From: Hypericum androsaemum
Taxonomy: Eukaryota; Streptophyta; Magnoliopsida; Malpighiales; Hypericaceae
Direction: 5' to 3'
Assembly: GCA_963995505.1 (NCBI GenBank)
Contig: OZ023180.1
Coordinates: 4,216,501 to 4,280,500 of the forward strand
Length of the DNA stretch: 64,000 bases
Shown one piece after another: positions 22,060 to 32,740 of the stretch. A model generated the notes under the pieces. That model was not told the DNA's origin, did no database searches, and saw only the letters and a list, made by a program, of their open reading frames with translations. How positions within the stretch are numbered: position 1 is the first letter of the stretch; each line of letters starts with the position of its first letter. The position numbers and the translations under genes were made by a program.

Positions 22060-22442
22060 TGTTGGGTATGGAGACTTCGGACACCGCGGGGGGGCGTAGC
22101 CCCGTCCAGAACTGGGATCGACCTGCGTGTGTGTTTTGGTTCCTAGGTTTGTTGGCACTATAAATACCCCGCTTGTCTGTCACTGTATACTGATCTTCTT
22201 CCTTGTAGAGAGAGACAGAGAGAGAAGAGGAGAGAGAAACACCATTGTTGAGCCTGCGTAGCTCCAAAGTGTAGATCGAGCTTGATATAGTGAAATCTCC
22301 TGGCTTGGTACGCCCCCGGACGTAGATCGGTCAAGATCGAACCGGGTTACCAAATCTGTTGTTCTTGTTTTTCGTAGATCTTGCTCCTATCTTGTTCGCT
22401 GCGTTGTTTGGGTCCACGGGAAAGTGGGTTTTTTTCCCAACA
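22060..22442 (+). repeat. 3' LTR of copia element
   Basis: Matches the 5' LTR except for one base (ttacc/ttaca) and a patch after cccgtcca where about 20 bases are replaced by about 13 unrelated bases. Confidence 0.95.
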
Positions 22443-22525
22443 CCTTATTCGGTCACTCATTGGCAAATCGAATTTTTATTTTGAAGCTCAATTAGAAACG
22501 ATTTTTTTATTTTTTATTTTTTAAA

Positions 22526-22671
22526 GAGAAAAGTTTATTTTAGTACCTGTTTTTTTTTAGTTTCGAGTTTCGAGTTTTTTAAAGCTCAATCGAATTTTGA
22601 GTTTTTTTTAAGTTTATTTTAGTACCTATTTTAGTACCTGTTAACACTATAGAGTACTAAAATAACTTTTC
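22526..22671. mobile_element. Small MITE of the 'actttagtacc' type
   Basis: Ends gagaaaagtttattttagtacctg and its near reverse complement (gagtactaaaataacttttc). Unit B near 27470 lacks it. The flanking 9-mers match at 7 of 9 sites. The ends resemble the MULE family at 13810. Confidence 0.6.
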
Positions 22672-22726
22672 TATTTAAAAAAATAAATATCTGTATATTA
22701 CTCCCATAAAATACCCAGATTACATG

Positions 22727-23272
22727 TGGGATTGTAACTGGGGATAGAAGGCCGTGCAATCGATGTTATTCTTTTCTCCAGCATGGGGTCTAGGGGTGTT
22801 GATGCCTTGATAGTGCAATCAGATTGCTTATTTATTTAATCGGTTCTGTTCGGAGGAACTTTTGTATCTATGATTTGAATAAATAAAATGTAACGCTTCG
22901 TGATCTGACCAACTATCTTCACAGACCAACACATGTCTTTTACAGCATGTTTTGTCCTCCTACTCCCGGCTAAACGAGTTTAACCTTGGAGTTCTCTCAG
23001 GATGTGTGCCGGAAAAGAAGGTGCACCTTGTAGTTCTCTCAGCAAGTTTTTTCTCATTCACACGCATCCCGAAAACTTCTCAGGAGGTCACCCATCATGA
23101 TCCTACTCCCGGCCAAACGTGTTTAACCTTGGAGTTCTCTCAGAATGTGTGCCGAAAAAGAAGATGCACCTTATTGATATGGATAGTACCAATCAAATCA
23201 CTTAAGACATTTTATACAGTACATATTATTTACAAGGTATCACATAAAAATATATACCTTTTAAAAAAGAAG
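22727..23272. mobile_element. Retroposon-like insertion with 11-bp TSD, interrupted by a solo LTR
   Basis: The direct repeat cagattacatg flanks it (22716-22726 and 23273-23283), and unit B has no such insert. Without the solo LTR (22889-23244) it is about 165 bp with an A-rich right end, so a SINE or a truncated retrocopy is likely. I could not identify A and B boxes with confidence. Confidence 0.55.
22889..23244 (-). repeat. Solo LTR of a Cassandra-type element with 5S rRNA-derived core
   Basis: On the minus strand it starts tgtgatacc and ends gcgttaca, with a perfect TSD taaaa (22884-22888, 23245-23249). The core is close to the 3' half of plant 5S rRNA: agaactccaaggttaaac, then ggccgggagtagg and atgggtgacctcctg. 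Cassandra TRIM elements are known to carry 5S sequence in their LTRs. Part of the 5S block is duplicated in tandem (a second ggttaaactcgtttagccggg). It is not an intact 5S gene. Confidence 0.75.
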
Positions 23273-23283
23273 CAGATTACATG

Positions 23284-24144
23284 ACAAGGCATGTCCTTTT
23301 ACAATTATAACATGTTATTTTTGCAAAAGAAATTATTTGATGTTGATTTTGGTACTAATTTAAGAGGACTATTTTGATAATTAGATCAAGATTCTCAAAC
23401 ATCATTTTGATCATGTACGTACCAAACAAATGAATATCCACTACCAAAAAATTCATATTTTTTTACTTCGAGTATTCTCGTGACCTATTTTAGGACCACT
23501 TTCTTGACGGTGTCTTTGACATTCATGTGCATACCAAAACGTTTTTTAATCAAATTCAATTTTTTTACCACTTAGATCAATTCTAACAACATCAATTTTT
23601 TATTTCTAAGAATGTGGTACATTTTTTGGTAATGTAAGAATTGGTTACATGGACATGTGTATTTCCTACCGGTGACAGCAACAAATTCTTGGGGTTGTGG
23701 AACTATCTTATCAATCGCCTGGGGTTTAGATGGTGTGAAGCAGGATCACGGGTGGCTTCCATTCTGACCTGGATGGGAATGGTGAGGGGTGGTATGAACA
23801 AGATGGTATGATTTACCTTGTATGCTACAATTATCTGGAGTCTTTGTCTCATTAGAAATGATGCAATTTTTAGGGAGAGTATAGATAATCAGGGACTTCT
23901 TATCCATACGATTATTCGACGAGTACAAGAATGAGTGAGATGGTCCTATTCAATTCCCGAATTGGCTAATCAAGATCTACTAAATGTAAATGGACTCCCC
24001 GAAGATAAAGTGAGATTGGGGTATTTCGTAATCCTTGGGAGGGACCTTTGTAATTAGTTGGGAGTACAACTTTTAGGTTGTAAATATTATAATATTAATA
24101 CAATTTACTCATTAAAAAAACTAGCAACAAATTTTTCAATCATC
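23284..24144. other. Duplicated UGT 3' flank, no gene
   Basis: Bases 23284-23640 align with 27530-27780 (for example ataacatgttatttttgcaaaagaa). Bases 23640-24140 have no recognised content. Confidence 0.5.
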
Positions 24145-25437
24145 TATCATTTCCCCATTTCTTGGCATTCCTCTTCATTTCTTTCCCCTTCTCCCCTTTT
24201 ATCACTTCTTTCACACGTCTTTATTGTCTCTCTTCACACAATTCCAGTCTTATCCACCCTCGCTCTAATCCCGCCTACCAAACATCCTCCACGTACTTGG
24301 CATTGCTGGGCTGATCACTCTATTGTGGCATTGACACGATTGGAGCCCCCAATCTCAAAGCTTTGATAACAGAGTTAAACTCACAATGTGTCACGAAGCA
24401 GCCCACTGGTTCATGCATTAGAACGTCCAATTGCGGGCACCAGTTCACCACCAAGCCTTTGTTAGATGTCTCGCTGACGAAGTTGGCGAACAGCTTGGCC
24501 TCTTCAATGCCCTGATCACCCACAAGAAGTAACAATTGCCTTCTTTCAGACACCATACAAGCTCCCCCATTTGTTATTTTCCAAGCTCATCATTACTTTC
24601 AAAGGATACATACACCACCGACCCGCTAGACTTGTCTTGAAGCCAGGGAATGCAAGCGTAAGTGTTAGACTAGAATAGATGCATCTCGTACCCTTTGTCA
24701 TCTTCAAGTCTCTTGTCCAAGTACAAAGATGGAAGCGTTGGGCCGATAGTTGCCACCCTCCATCGTTTGGTCATGTGATCAACGATTTAATTTTATGAAA
24801 CAAATCCGCGTGATTATTAGCATGATATAAAAATTATGAAATAAATCCATGTTATTTAAGATCTAGAAATTGGACCAAACCACAATTAACATGGGAAATT
24901 TATAACCTTTAGAACTTACTAGAGTTACAAATATTATACAATGCATTGTTGAAACTTGTTAATTTAAATAGTTCGGATTCAAATAATTTTGACAAAAACT
25001 GTAAGTTAACACTTATCAATCACTCCAAACCAATCAAATAAAAGCAGAATCTATACAAGAAGATGAATCTGCAGACTAGGCATCATCAATCTTCGCGAAC
25101 TGATTCAACAGCAGATCACAAACGACAGCAACTCCGAAACGTCCAGTTCTGGCATCGCCGGAAGCGAAACTCCGCCGCTTTCTGCCGATATACGCATCGG
25201 AAGGATACCATTCTGCACGTGATAATACACCGAGTTAACGGCACACGACTGGGTGAAGAAGATCACCCCGAGCTTCCCGAACTTCTTGGCCACGTCCAGA
25301 CTCAGAGCCCAAGGAACGAACCCGTCGTAGATAATGGCGGTGACCACCAGGACATGAGCTTCATGAGCTTTCTCCTGTCTTGCACTAACTTCTGACGCCA
25401 TTTGATGAGCTTTCTCAAGTTGCGGAAGAGAAACCAA
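24145..25437 (-). pseudogene. UGT74-like pseudogene (copy 2)
   Basis: It is collinear with UGT copies 1 and 3 but badly broken. Exon 1 keeps the N terminus (AHEAHVLVV at about 25370) and then jumps straight to TAIIYDGFVPWAL. An internal deletion of over 300 bp, with gacc shared at the join near 25342-25346, removes the GHITP catalytic His region. A 6-bp tandem insert adds two residues after WAL. A further deletion lies near 25115. The exon 1 to exon 2 junction and most of exon 2 (24145-24785) are still readable, with several indels and stops. The PSPG box reads HCEFNS where copy 3 has HCGFNS. It cannot make an active enzyme. Confidence 0.9.
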
Positions 25438-25824
25438 GCAATACTCTGTCGGTTGTGATACAAATATCTAAACACATATTAAATCGACAAATTTAGATTC
25501 GAGATTGACATTTGTTGTCTCCACAAAAACTCTTAACATTAGTTACTCGTAAGTGGAACAACGAAGGAATCAAATTGACTACGTCTGTCTTGTCCAGTGA
25601 AATTCCATGTGGTCCTCCCTTTTCAAGAGTTCAAGTGCTTCTTCTACCAAAAAATAGTCGTATCCGGCCAGCACTAATTTGGCGCCCTCACCCATCCCAT
25701 GAAATTGGTCAAAATATCGAATATATGTTGACACTACTATTAATTCCTATTTCGATATCGCTAAAAGGTTTGTAGTTCAACGGCACAACGCGTTGTAAAT
25801 ATTTAGGAGATTTAGCATTGTCAT

Positions 25825-26518
25825 TAGAGGTGAGCAAAAAATTCGATATCCGAATTTTTTTTCAGATTCGGATAGAAAAAATATATATTCGGATTATCCG
25901 AATATCCAAACTTTTAAATAAATATTTTTAGAAATTAGGAGTCCTACTCTAAGGAGTGGGCTCGGCCAATTTTTTTTATTAAATTAGATAGAGAGTGTGA
26001 CTCAAACTAAAGGAAAAACCCACCTCTAATTGAAGCCCCCCATTGCCAAGAAAATTTGTAGCTCAAGTGCCACTAATCCTCCACCTTCTTTTAGGGTTTC
26101 TTCCAAAAATTTCTCCCTTTCCGTAAAAATTGAAGCTCATTCTTCCATGGGTTCTACTCAAATTCTACTCGGTGCAGGTTAGTTTCTTTTTGTTTGAAAC
26201 TCTACGGTTTGTTTGAAGCCATCCGTTTCTAAAAAAAATTGAAGCTCCCATGTTGTTTGAAGTTTTTGATGCCATTGTTTAAGCTACAAATGTCTTTTGA
26301 AGATGAAACTATTTGGATTTAATTGAAGACAATTTAATTTTTTTTTTAAATAATTAATTTGGGTGACAAGTCGTTTACTTTTAAAAATTCGGATTATTCG
26401 AATCCGAATCCAAAATAATTTTGGATTTTGAATTTCGGATAATTCGTTATTCGAATTCGGATCGAGAAATAATAATTTCGGATAATTCAGATTTGGATTA
26501 TCCGAATGCTCACCCCCA
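25825..26518. mobile_element. Non-autonomous hAT element, TSD attgtcat
   Basis: Ends tagaggtgagca and tgctcaccccca (a common hAT-type TIR) with a perfect 8-bp TSD (25817-25824, 26519-26526). Subterminal regions are rich in attcgga/tccgaat words in both orientations. The middle (25950-26300) looks like leader and intron sequence. There is no transposase. Confidence 0.85.
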
Positions 26519-26541
26519 ATTGTCATGATGTAAAATTTACG

Positions 26542-26738
26542 TGTGATACTCCGCAAATGATATATTCTGTCTGAAAGGTCTTAAGTAATTTGATTGGTAT
26601 TATCCATACCAACAAGATATACATTCTTTGTGTGCCGGGTGACCTCCTGGAAAGTTTTTCGGGATGCATATAAGTGAGGACAAAATACTCTAAAAAAGCT
26701 CGTGTTAGTTTGTGGAAATAGTCGGTTGAATCATTACA
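26542..26738 (+). repeat. Degenerate solo LTR, Cassandra-type
   Basis: Opposite orientation to the copy at 22889. Starts tgtgatactcc, shares tcttaagt(a/g)atttgattggta, and ends tcattaca. It keeps gggtgacctcctgg of the 5S region but has lost the 5' part of that block. The candidate TSD is ttacg/ttacc (4 of 5). Confidence 0.65.
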
Positions 26739-26949
26739 TTACCTTTCAAAAAATCCTATTTCGATATTTCTTCTTCTAGTGTTTTTTTTTTCACTAAGAA
26801 GTGTTCGAAATTAACACTTTATAAAAAATTTAAGACTTCATTAAAAATTTTAACGCACTCACCATATAGAACGGCTTGTATTGAACCGGGCATTTCGTAA
26901 GACCATTAGTTTCTTTATTTTGTCACGTTGGCGGCGCTACGAGCGCAGT

Positions 26950-27262
26950 GGGAGCGGATTTAGTCCTGGAAGGCCAAATCCAACCAGGACCGTCCTGGGT
27001 GATTCATTGGTTTACTTAGTTATGATTCAATGGTCTATCTAGTTATGATTCAATGGTCCATTTTTATCCCGTTTCGGATAAATCGGGACTCTTCCGGATA
27101 AAAAGGGTTGGATACAATAATCTACCCATTTATTGAACAGTTTATTCAGTTATGATTCAATGGTCCACTTAGTTATGATCGAATAGTTTACTCTATATAT
27201 ATCGAATGATTTGCTATCCAGATTGGTTCTAAATTCTTTGTTCCAGGACCAAATTCGGTCCC
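26950..27262. mobile_element. Small MULE-MITE, TSD gagcgcagt
   Basis: Ends gggagcggatttagtcctgg and the reverse complement of gggaccgaatttggtcctgg; perfect 9-bp TSD (26941-26949, 27263-27271). The homologous site at about 32030 (ctacgagcaccgtctacgg) is empty. The interior repeats agttatgattcaatggtc several times. It is of the same TIR family as 15216-17570. Confidence 0.88.
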
Positions 27263-27876
27263 GAGCGCAGTCTATGCCACACTACTATTAAGGATTTTTT
27301 TTTCAAAAAAAAAAAACCAAATCGTTTAATTTCTTAAACCAAGTCAAGTCCCATCACTTAAATCCTTAGTTTCAGAGCTTATTCGATCATACATCCTTAT
27401 TTGGTCACTTATTGGCAAGTCGATTTTTTAATTTTGGAGTTTAATTAGAAACGATCTATTGAGTTTACTATTTATTTTAAAAATTGGATATTTGTATATT
27501 ACCCCGTAAAATAAACATGTTACACGACGAGACATGTCGTTTTGCAACTATAACATGTTATTTTTGCAAAAGAACTTATTTCACGTTAATTTTAGTACTA
27601 ACTTATAAGAAGACTTTTTTGAGAATTAGATCAAGATTATCAGAGATCATTTTGATCATATACGCACCAAATTTTTTTTTTAATAATTCAATCTCTTACC
27701 ACTTGAAAGATTCTCATTCGAAGACAACAACAATTTTTTATTTCTAAGAGTGTGATACAATTTTTTGTAAGATAAGAATGAAGTACATTGACGTGTGTAT
27801 TTCCCAACACTTGGGAAATACTGAAATCTCAGAATCAGTCTATTATGGCAAATAATAGCCGAGGCCATATATTAAA

Positions 27877-29545
27877 CTACCGGTGACCAACTAAACCAGC
27901 CACGAATTCATCAATACACTTATCTGAACTACCACCAGTATCAATAGCCTTTTTGGCCAAATCTCTCCATTTCTTGGCATTTCTCTTCATTTCTTTCCCC
28001 TTTTCTCCCTCTATCACTTCCTTAATACAAGTTTCTATTGTCTCCCTTCTCACAATTCCAGTTTCGTCCACCTTCGCTGTGATCCCAACCTTCCAAACAT
28101 CCTCCACGTACTTGGCATTGGTGGGTTGGTCAGTCCACTGAGGCATTGCCACCATCGGAACTCCCAAGCTTATAGCTTCAAGAACGGAGTTGAACCCACA
28201 ATGTGTCACAAAACAGCCAACCGATTCATGCATTAAAACGTCCAGTTGCGGGCACCAGTTCACGACCAAGCCCTTATTAGATGTCTCGTTGACGAAGTTG
28301 GGTGGAAGCTTTTCCTCTTCGGATGCCCTAACCACCCACAAGAAGTAGCAGTTGCTCTCTTTCAGACCCCATACGAGCTCCTCCATCTGTTGTTTTCCAA
28401 GTTCAGCCATACTTCCAAAGGAGACATACACAACTGACCCGCTAGGCTTGTCTTGAAGCCACGGAATGCAAGCGCTAGTGTTGGGCTTGAACATATGCAT
28501 CCCGTACCCTATGTCGTCTTCAAGTCTCATGTCCAAATACATAGATGGAAGCGTTGGTCCGATGGTTGCCACCCTCCATCGTTTGGCCATCCAATCCACA
28601 ATCTAAATTATGAAACAAACCCAAGTGATTAATATCATGATATATAGAAATAGAGTCAACATGATATGAAACTTTTCACATTTTTCGTAAATCACAATTA
28701 TTGTGGAAACTTTATAACTGTTAACTTTACTATAGAGTTGACATTTTTTAATTTGCTAAGAGTTACATATTACTAATGTTTGCAATTGCGTTGAAACAAA
28801 TGAATTTTGTAATTTAGATAATCCGAATTCGGATACTTTAATTTTAAAAAATTGTGCATAGGATACATCTACATACCTCAGGCTCCAACTCGCTGAAAAT
28901 GTTAAAAAGCACCCAATCGGCATCATCAATCTTCTTGAACTGATTCAACAACAGATCACGATAGGACCCGTAGCCATCTTTAGTCACAAACGACGGTACC
29001 TCCGAGACGTCCAGCTCCGGCATCGCCGGAAGAGAAACGCCGCCGCTTTCCCCGGTTATACGCATCGGAAGGACTCCCCTCTGCACGTGATAATACACAG
29101 AGTTCACGGCACACGACTGGGTGAAGAAGAGAACCCCGAGCTTCCCGAACTTCTTGGCCACGTCCAGAGCCCAAGGCACGAACCCGTCGTAGATAATGGC
29201 GGTGACCGGGTGGCTCGAGCCCTCGAACTTGATTACCAAATCGGAGAGCCCCTGGGAGCCCACCTTCCGGAAGGATTCCAGGTAGGCCTCTATCGACTTG
29301 GCTGCCCGGACGCCGCCCTCGTCGTAGCCATCGGATATGGTCTCGACAGCGATGGGGCCGTTCGGGTCGGCGTGGACGGAGCTGCTGATGGACTTGGTGT
29401 TGACCAGCGTGGCCTTGACGCCTCTCGCCGCGAGCCGCTTGCTGAACTGGATCATAGGTGTAATGTGGCCCTGAGCCGGGTAGGAGACCACCAGGACATG
29501 AGCTTGAAGAGCTTCATTACGCCTTGCAATAATTTCTGGCGCCAT
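27877..29545 (-). CDS. UDP-glycosyltransferase, UGT74-like (copy 3)
   Basis: Two exons, 29545-28877 (223 codons) and 28602-27877 (241 residues plus stop), with a 274-bp phase-0 GT-AG intron; 464 residues. It is a cytosolic family 1 glycosyltransferase, acceptor unknown. It has PAQGHITPM with His27 and a PSPG box at about 339-382 ([11 protein letters not shown] to QWTDQ). As in copy 1, PSPG position 22 is not Trp: it is Phe (HCGFNS). It is very close to copy 1 throughout, including the intron, and differs mainly by a 3-residue gap and scattered substitutions in exon 1. It is intact. The proximal promoter is shared with copy 1, but an insert of about 1.2 kb sits roughly 200 bp upstream of the ATG. 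Confidence 0.92.
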
Positions 29546-29676
29546 ATATTTTGCTGTGTTTGCTTTCTTGCTTTTGTTTTTGAAATGAAGGGCTGTCTTT
29601 TTCTTTCTTGAAGTACTTTAGATGTTTAGTTTGGTTGTGTTGTGTCTGGTTTGAGGTTGATGAGGCTTGGGAGGCA

Positions 29677-29684
29677 TATTTATA
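29677..29684 (-). promoter_or_regulatory. Candidate TATA box of UGT copy 3
   Basis: TATAAATA on the minus strand, about 132 bp upstream of the ATG; the ttgaggttgatga block beside it is shared with the copy 1 promoter. Confidence 0.4.
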
Positions 29685-29742
29685 GAAACCCGGCGGGTTG
29701 ACTGCGTGATGAAAAGGAAGACTTATGCGCTAACTAGTTAAA

Positions 29743-30910
29743 TCGTGGATTGGGTACCGCCCGTAACAGGCTGCGCAGCACCATTCGGAGCACCATTCGG
29801 AGTAAAACGAGATTAGGGTCTAAATGCACGTGCAATCGAATGATTAAGGAATTTGGATTATGATATTTTTTATGTTGTTATTTTTATTAATGTCTCTTCA
29901 AGTCATTCATGGTGTCTTATCTAGTAAGGAAATGTCTCTTGTAGTTATGGCTTGTAGATTGAGTCCGGAGTGAAAGGTCACTCCGGACTGTTTGAACTGA
30001 AGGTTCTGATAATGACATCCCCCGGTTTCGACAATGGCATTGCCTGGTTATTGATAATGACATGCGATTACGACAATGACATGCCCAATTACCGATAAGG
30101 GCATGTCAGTGATTCCCTTGGATCTCCTGTCACACGCGCACTTTTTTCATTTTTGCCCCTATTTTTTAACTTATTTAAAAAATGTCCCCCTTGTCTTTTG
30201 GTCCAAACGGTTTAGAAAAAGGGCATCTGGACCCAATCTGGGCCCGTAGTTATGAGATCGCTTTTATAATTAAGGAGACTTCTTATTTTTCTTTAAAAAA
30301 GGAGACTTGTTATTTTCATTAATAAATATTATATAAAAAAATATCTCCAGAAATTATGAGATTTCTTCATAGTTAACAAAACTTTCTATATTTAGTCTTC
30401 AAAATATAGATAATATCACTAGATAGGATGATATTTCCAATTATATAATTTTTTTTAACTAATTGATATCTGGTCCATTGGGTCGACTAATCCAATTTTG
30501 AGCCGAATAGGACCTTTGAAAGGTGACAAAGGTCTCCCAATAATTTTCAATTATGTAATTATGATTCTCAACCATTAGTTTTAAGATTAGTTTTATTGGG
30601 AGACCTTTGAAAGGTGACAAAGGTCTCCCAATAATTTTTAATTATGTAATTATGGTTCTCAACCATTAGTTTTAAGATTGGTATATCAAGTAGTAGACAC
30701 TAATATAACAAGCGATGAACACTACTATAACATGCGACATATAGTGATACATCATGTTTTAAATACAAAATTTTAAAATTGTCCTTATGTAATCTCTGAT
30801 ATTACAAATTTTTCATTTAACATGTGCGGTCCATTCCTTTGTTCGTATGGTGCTAGTGGAATTATTCCGAACTCAATCCAACCCCGCTTTTAAGAGTAAG
30901 ACGTTCATAA
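29743..30910. mobile_element. Insertion in the UGT copy 3 promoter, type unknown
   Basis: In copy 1 the promoter runs gcgctgactgagttattaatcacttac without a break. In copy 3 the same text is split: gcgctaactagtta ends near 29743 and aatcatttacttgcaagtgggg resumes near 30918. The ends (ggattgggt... and ...actcaatcc) may be an inverted repeat. I found no clear TSD or coding sequence. Inside, 29990-30110 loosely repeats gataatgacatgc. Confidence 0.5.
30513..30694 (+). repeat. 91-bp tandem duplication
   Basis: cctttgaaaggtgacaaaggtctcccaataattt starts at 30513 and again at 30604, followed in both by aattatgtaattatg(a/g)ttctcaaccattagtt. Each copy contains the inverted repeat gagacctttg/caaaggtctc. 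Confidence 0.85.
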
Positions 30911-30919
30911 TTGTACTAA

Positions 30920-32740
30920 TCATTTACTTGCAAGTGGGGACGATGAGGTACTCTCTTACGTTGGTCGTGATGACGCTATTACAGTTGTGACAGGTGAGAG
31001 TGTCTTGCACTGCCCTGTAATTTTAATGGGCTGTCTTTACGTGTACGAGTGTAGAGTTTAAGTTTGTTTTGTTAACTCTTCGGCGTCGATCGACTATTCA
31101 ACTCCACCTTTCAACTTAATTTTCAAGGAAAAGTACAATCATGTTACCAAAACAGACATGCACATTTTAACCAACTATATTCCTATTCGCGAAACTTGTT
31201 TTCAAGACCGTTTAATCCAAACTTGATCTTAATGGCCCAAGTTAATAGCTAAAGAGGAAAGACGAGGAGTTTCTAGAAGAACACAGAGCTAGAATCGAGC
31301 ACGTGATCTATTCAGCGTAATTGGGAAAATATATGATAAATGGAAGTTGCCAGTTCAAGAGTCCAAGTGCTTCTTCGACAACACAAGGTTGTTTCTGGCC
31401 AGAGATCAATATTGGGCGCTTCTTTGACCACCCACGAGTTTTTTTTCCATATTGCCTATTTGATTGACTGCTTAGAATTCCTATTCGATTTAGCCATTAT
31501 CATACTTCAATATTATTATAATGTTAAGACTTCGAATCCGACAATTTTAGATTTTTAGGTAAATTTTCTTTAATTTTAATAACATAGTAATATAGTTGAA
31601 TATTTAAACCTGAGAACTCTTAATAACGAACAGGCTCGTTATATTACAGATTTACCTAGCCTAAAATTTACCCAAATAATTACACGTGGTGTATAATAAT
31701 TCAGGCAAATATCACCCAAACGAATCGGAAAAGAAGAACCCTTACTCATGCAATCTCCTTAGTCACACGAGTCGAAATAAATGATGATGTCCTAGTTGAA
31801 AGATCGCGGAGGGACAGAAAGCCGGAAAAAAAGTATAACATCCATTTACGATTCTCATACTGAGTTCGAAAATTTTAGTTATGTTAGAATAAGATTGTCG
31901 ATTGATCTACTCATCTATCCGGTCCTCTCTCCAATTTAACCACAGGACCAGCACGTCCTGCCTCTATTGACCCGACATTTCACAAGACTATTAGCTTCTA
32001 TTGTTTGGCACGTTACTTGCGCTACGAGCACCGTCTACGGTACGTAAGCAGCAGCCAATATCCATATTTTTAACTAACTTCCAAGTTCCAACACTTTTTT
32101 CCGGATTTGAAAAATGAGCTACCAAACTTAAGTTAACAAAATGATATCGTGTGATTTCTCAAGCCAGGTCTAAGACCGGTCAAAATTTGGTGAGCTTCTG
32201 TTTGGAATATTATTGGCATCTATAGTTTGCCTCAGACTCCGCGTGCGTAATATGCTTGTGAGTTGTAATAGATGGGAGCCCGGAATCAGATAGTATTGAA
32301 AATTTCATCGAGTTGCACTAATTCAATTCGACTTTAGACCAAATTACCAATTTTAAAACTGCTATATTTTCACGTCTCAAAAATGATAATTCACCAATAA
32401 AATTAGTCTAAATAGTAAGGGATGTAGATTCACTTAAGATATCTTGAGTTTAAATCTTACGAATGTAAAAAATATTATTAGGAGAACCTCTTCCTAAATA
32501 AGGTTAAGAAAGTGCTCGACTCTGAAAACAGGAAAAAAAAATTGCTAATAATTTTTAAGGAATATAATTAATAGTTTGTTCTACGCTATTTTGCAGCTAA
32601 ATGGGATGATAACGGCATTATTTCTTATTCCTGCCCTAATAATAATGGGCCAAACAAGAATTTCGGCCCACCCAGCAATTAAATTTCTTGAGCCTTGTTT
32701 GGCGGAAAACTTTTACGGGATATAAAGATTAATGGTCGAT
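30920..32740. other. UGT copy 3 distal upstream and intergenic DNA
   Basis: 31340-31450 matches 25620-25700 in unit A (tcaagagtccaagtgcttctt). No gene was seen; the rest is AT-rich. Confidence 0.5.

Larger units (their letters stand above)
17672..22442 (+). mobile_element. Full-length, young Ty1/copia retrotransposon, TSD cctta
   Basis: 5' LTR 17672-18060 (389 bp) and 3' LTR 22060-22442 (383 bp), perfect TSD cctta (17667-17671, 22443-22447). The matching site in unit B near 27388 has a single cctta with no insert, an empty-site proof. The interior has a primer-binding site, one uninterrupted gag-pol frame and a purine tract (caggtgggaga) before the 3' LTR. The LTRs are identical except for one substitution and one short replaced patch, so the insertion is recent and the element may be active. 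Confidence 0.97.
17580..27300. repeat. Tandem duplication unit A (carries UGT pseudogene)
   Basis: Unique-looking DNA here (17580-17671, 22443-22525, 22672-22726, 23284-24144, 25440-25824, 26880-26949, 27263-27300) has a collinear homologue in 27310-32060. Examples are aaatcgtttaatttct(c/t)aaaccaag at 17586 and 27316, and ttggtcac..ttggcaa at about 22450 and 27400. All the transposons inside unit A are absent at the matching points of unit B. Confidence 0.75.
27310..32060. repeat. Tandem duplication unit B (carries UGT copy 3)
   Basis: Collinear with unit A (see 17580-27300). Near its right end, gacccgacatttcacaagac...ctacgag at 31970-32035 matches gaaccgggcatttcgtaagac...ctacgag at 26885-26945. 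Just beyond, 32140-32190 looks like the start of a third unit (gatttctcaagccaggtc). Confidence 0.7.

Noticed and set aside
22960..23150. Possible 5S rRNA gene
   Set aside because: Only the 3' half of 5S is recognisable, it is partly duplicated, and it sits inside an LTR with its own TSD.
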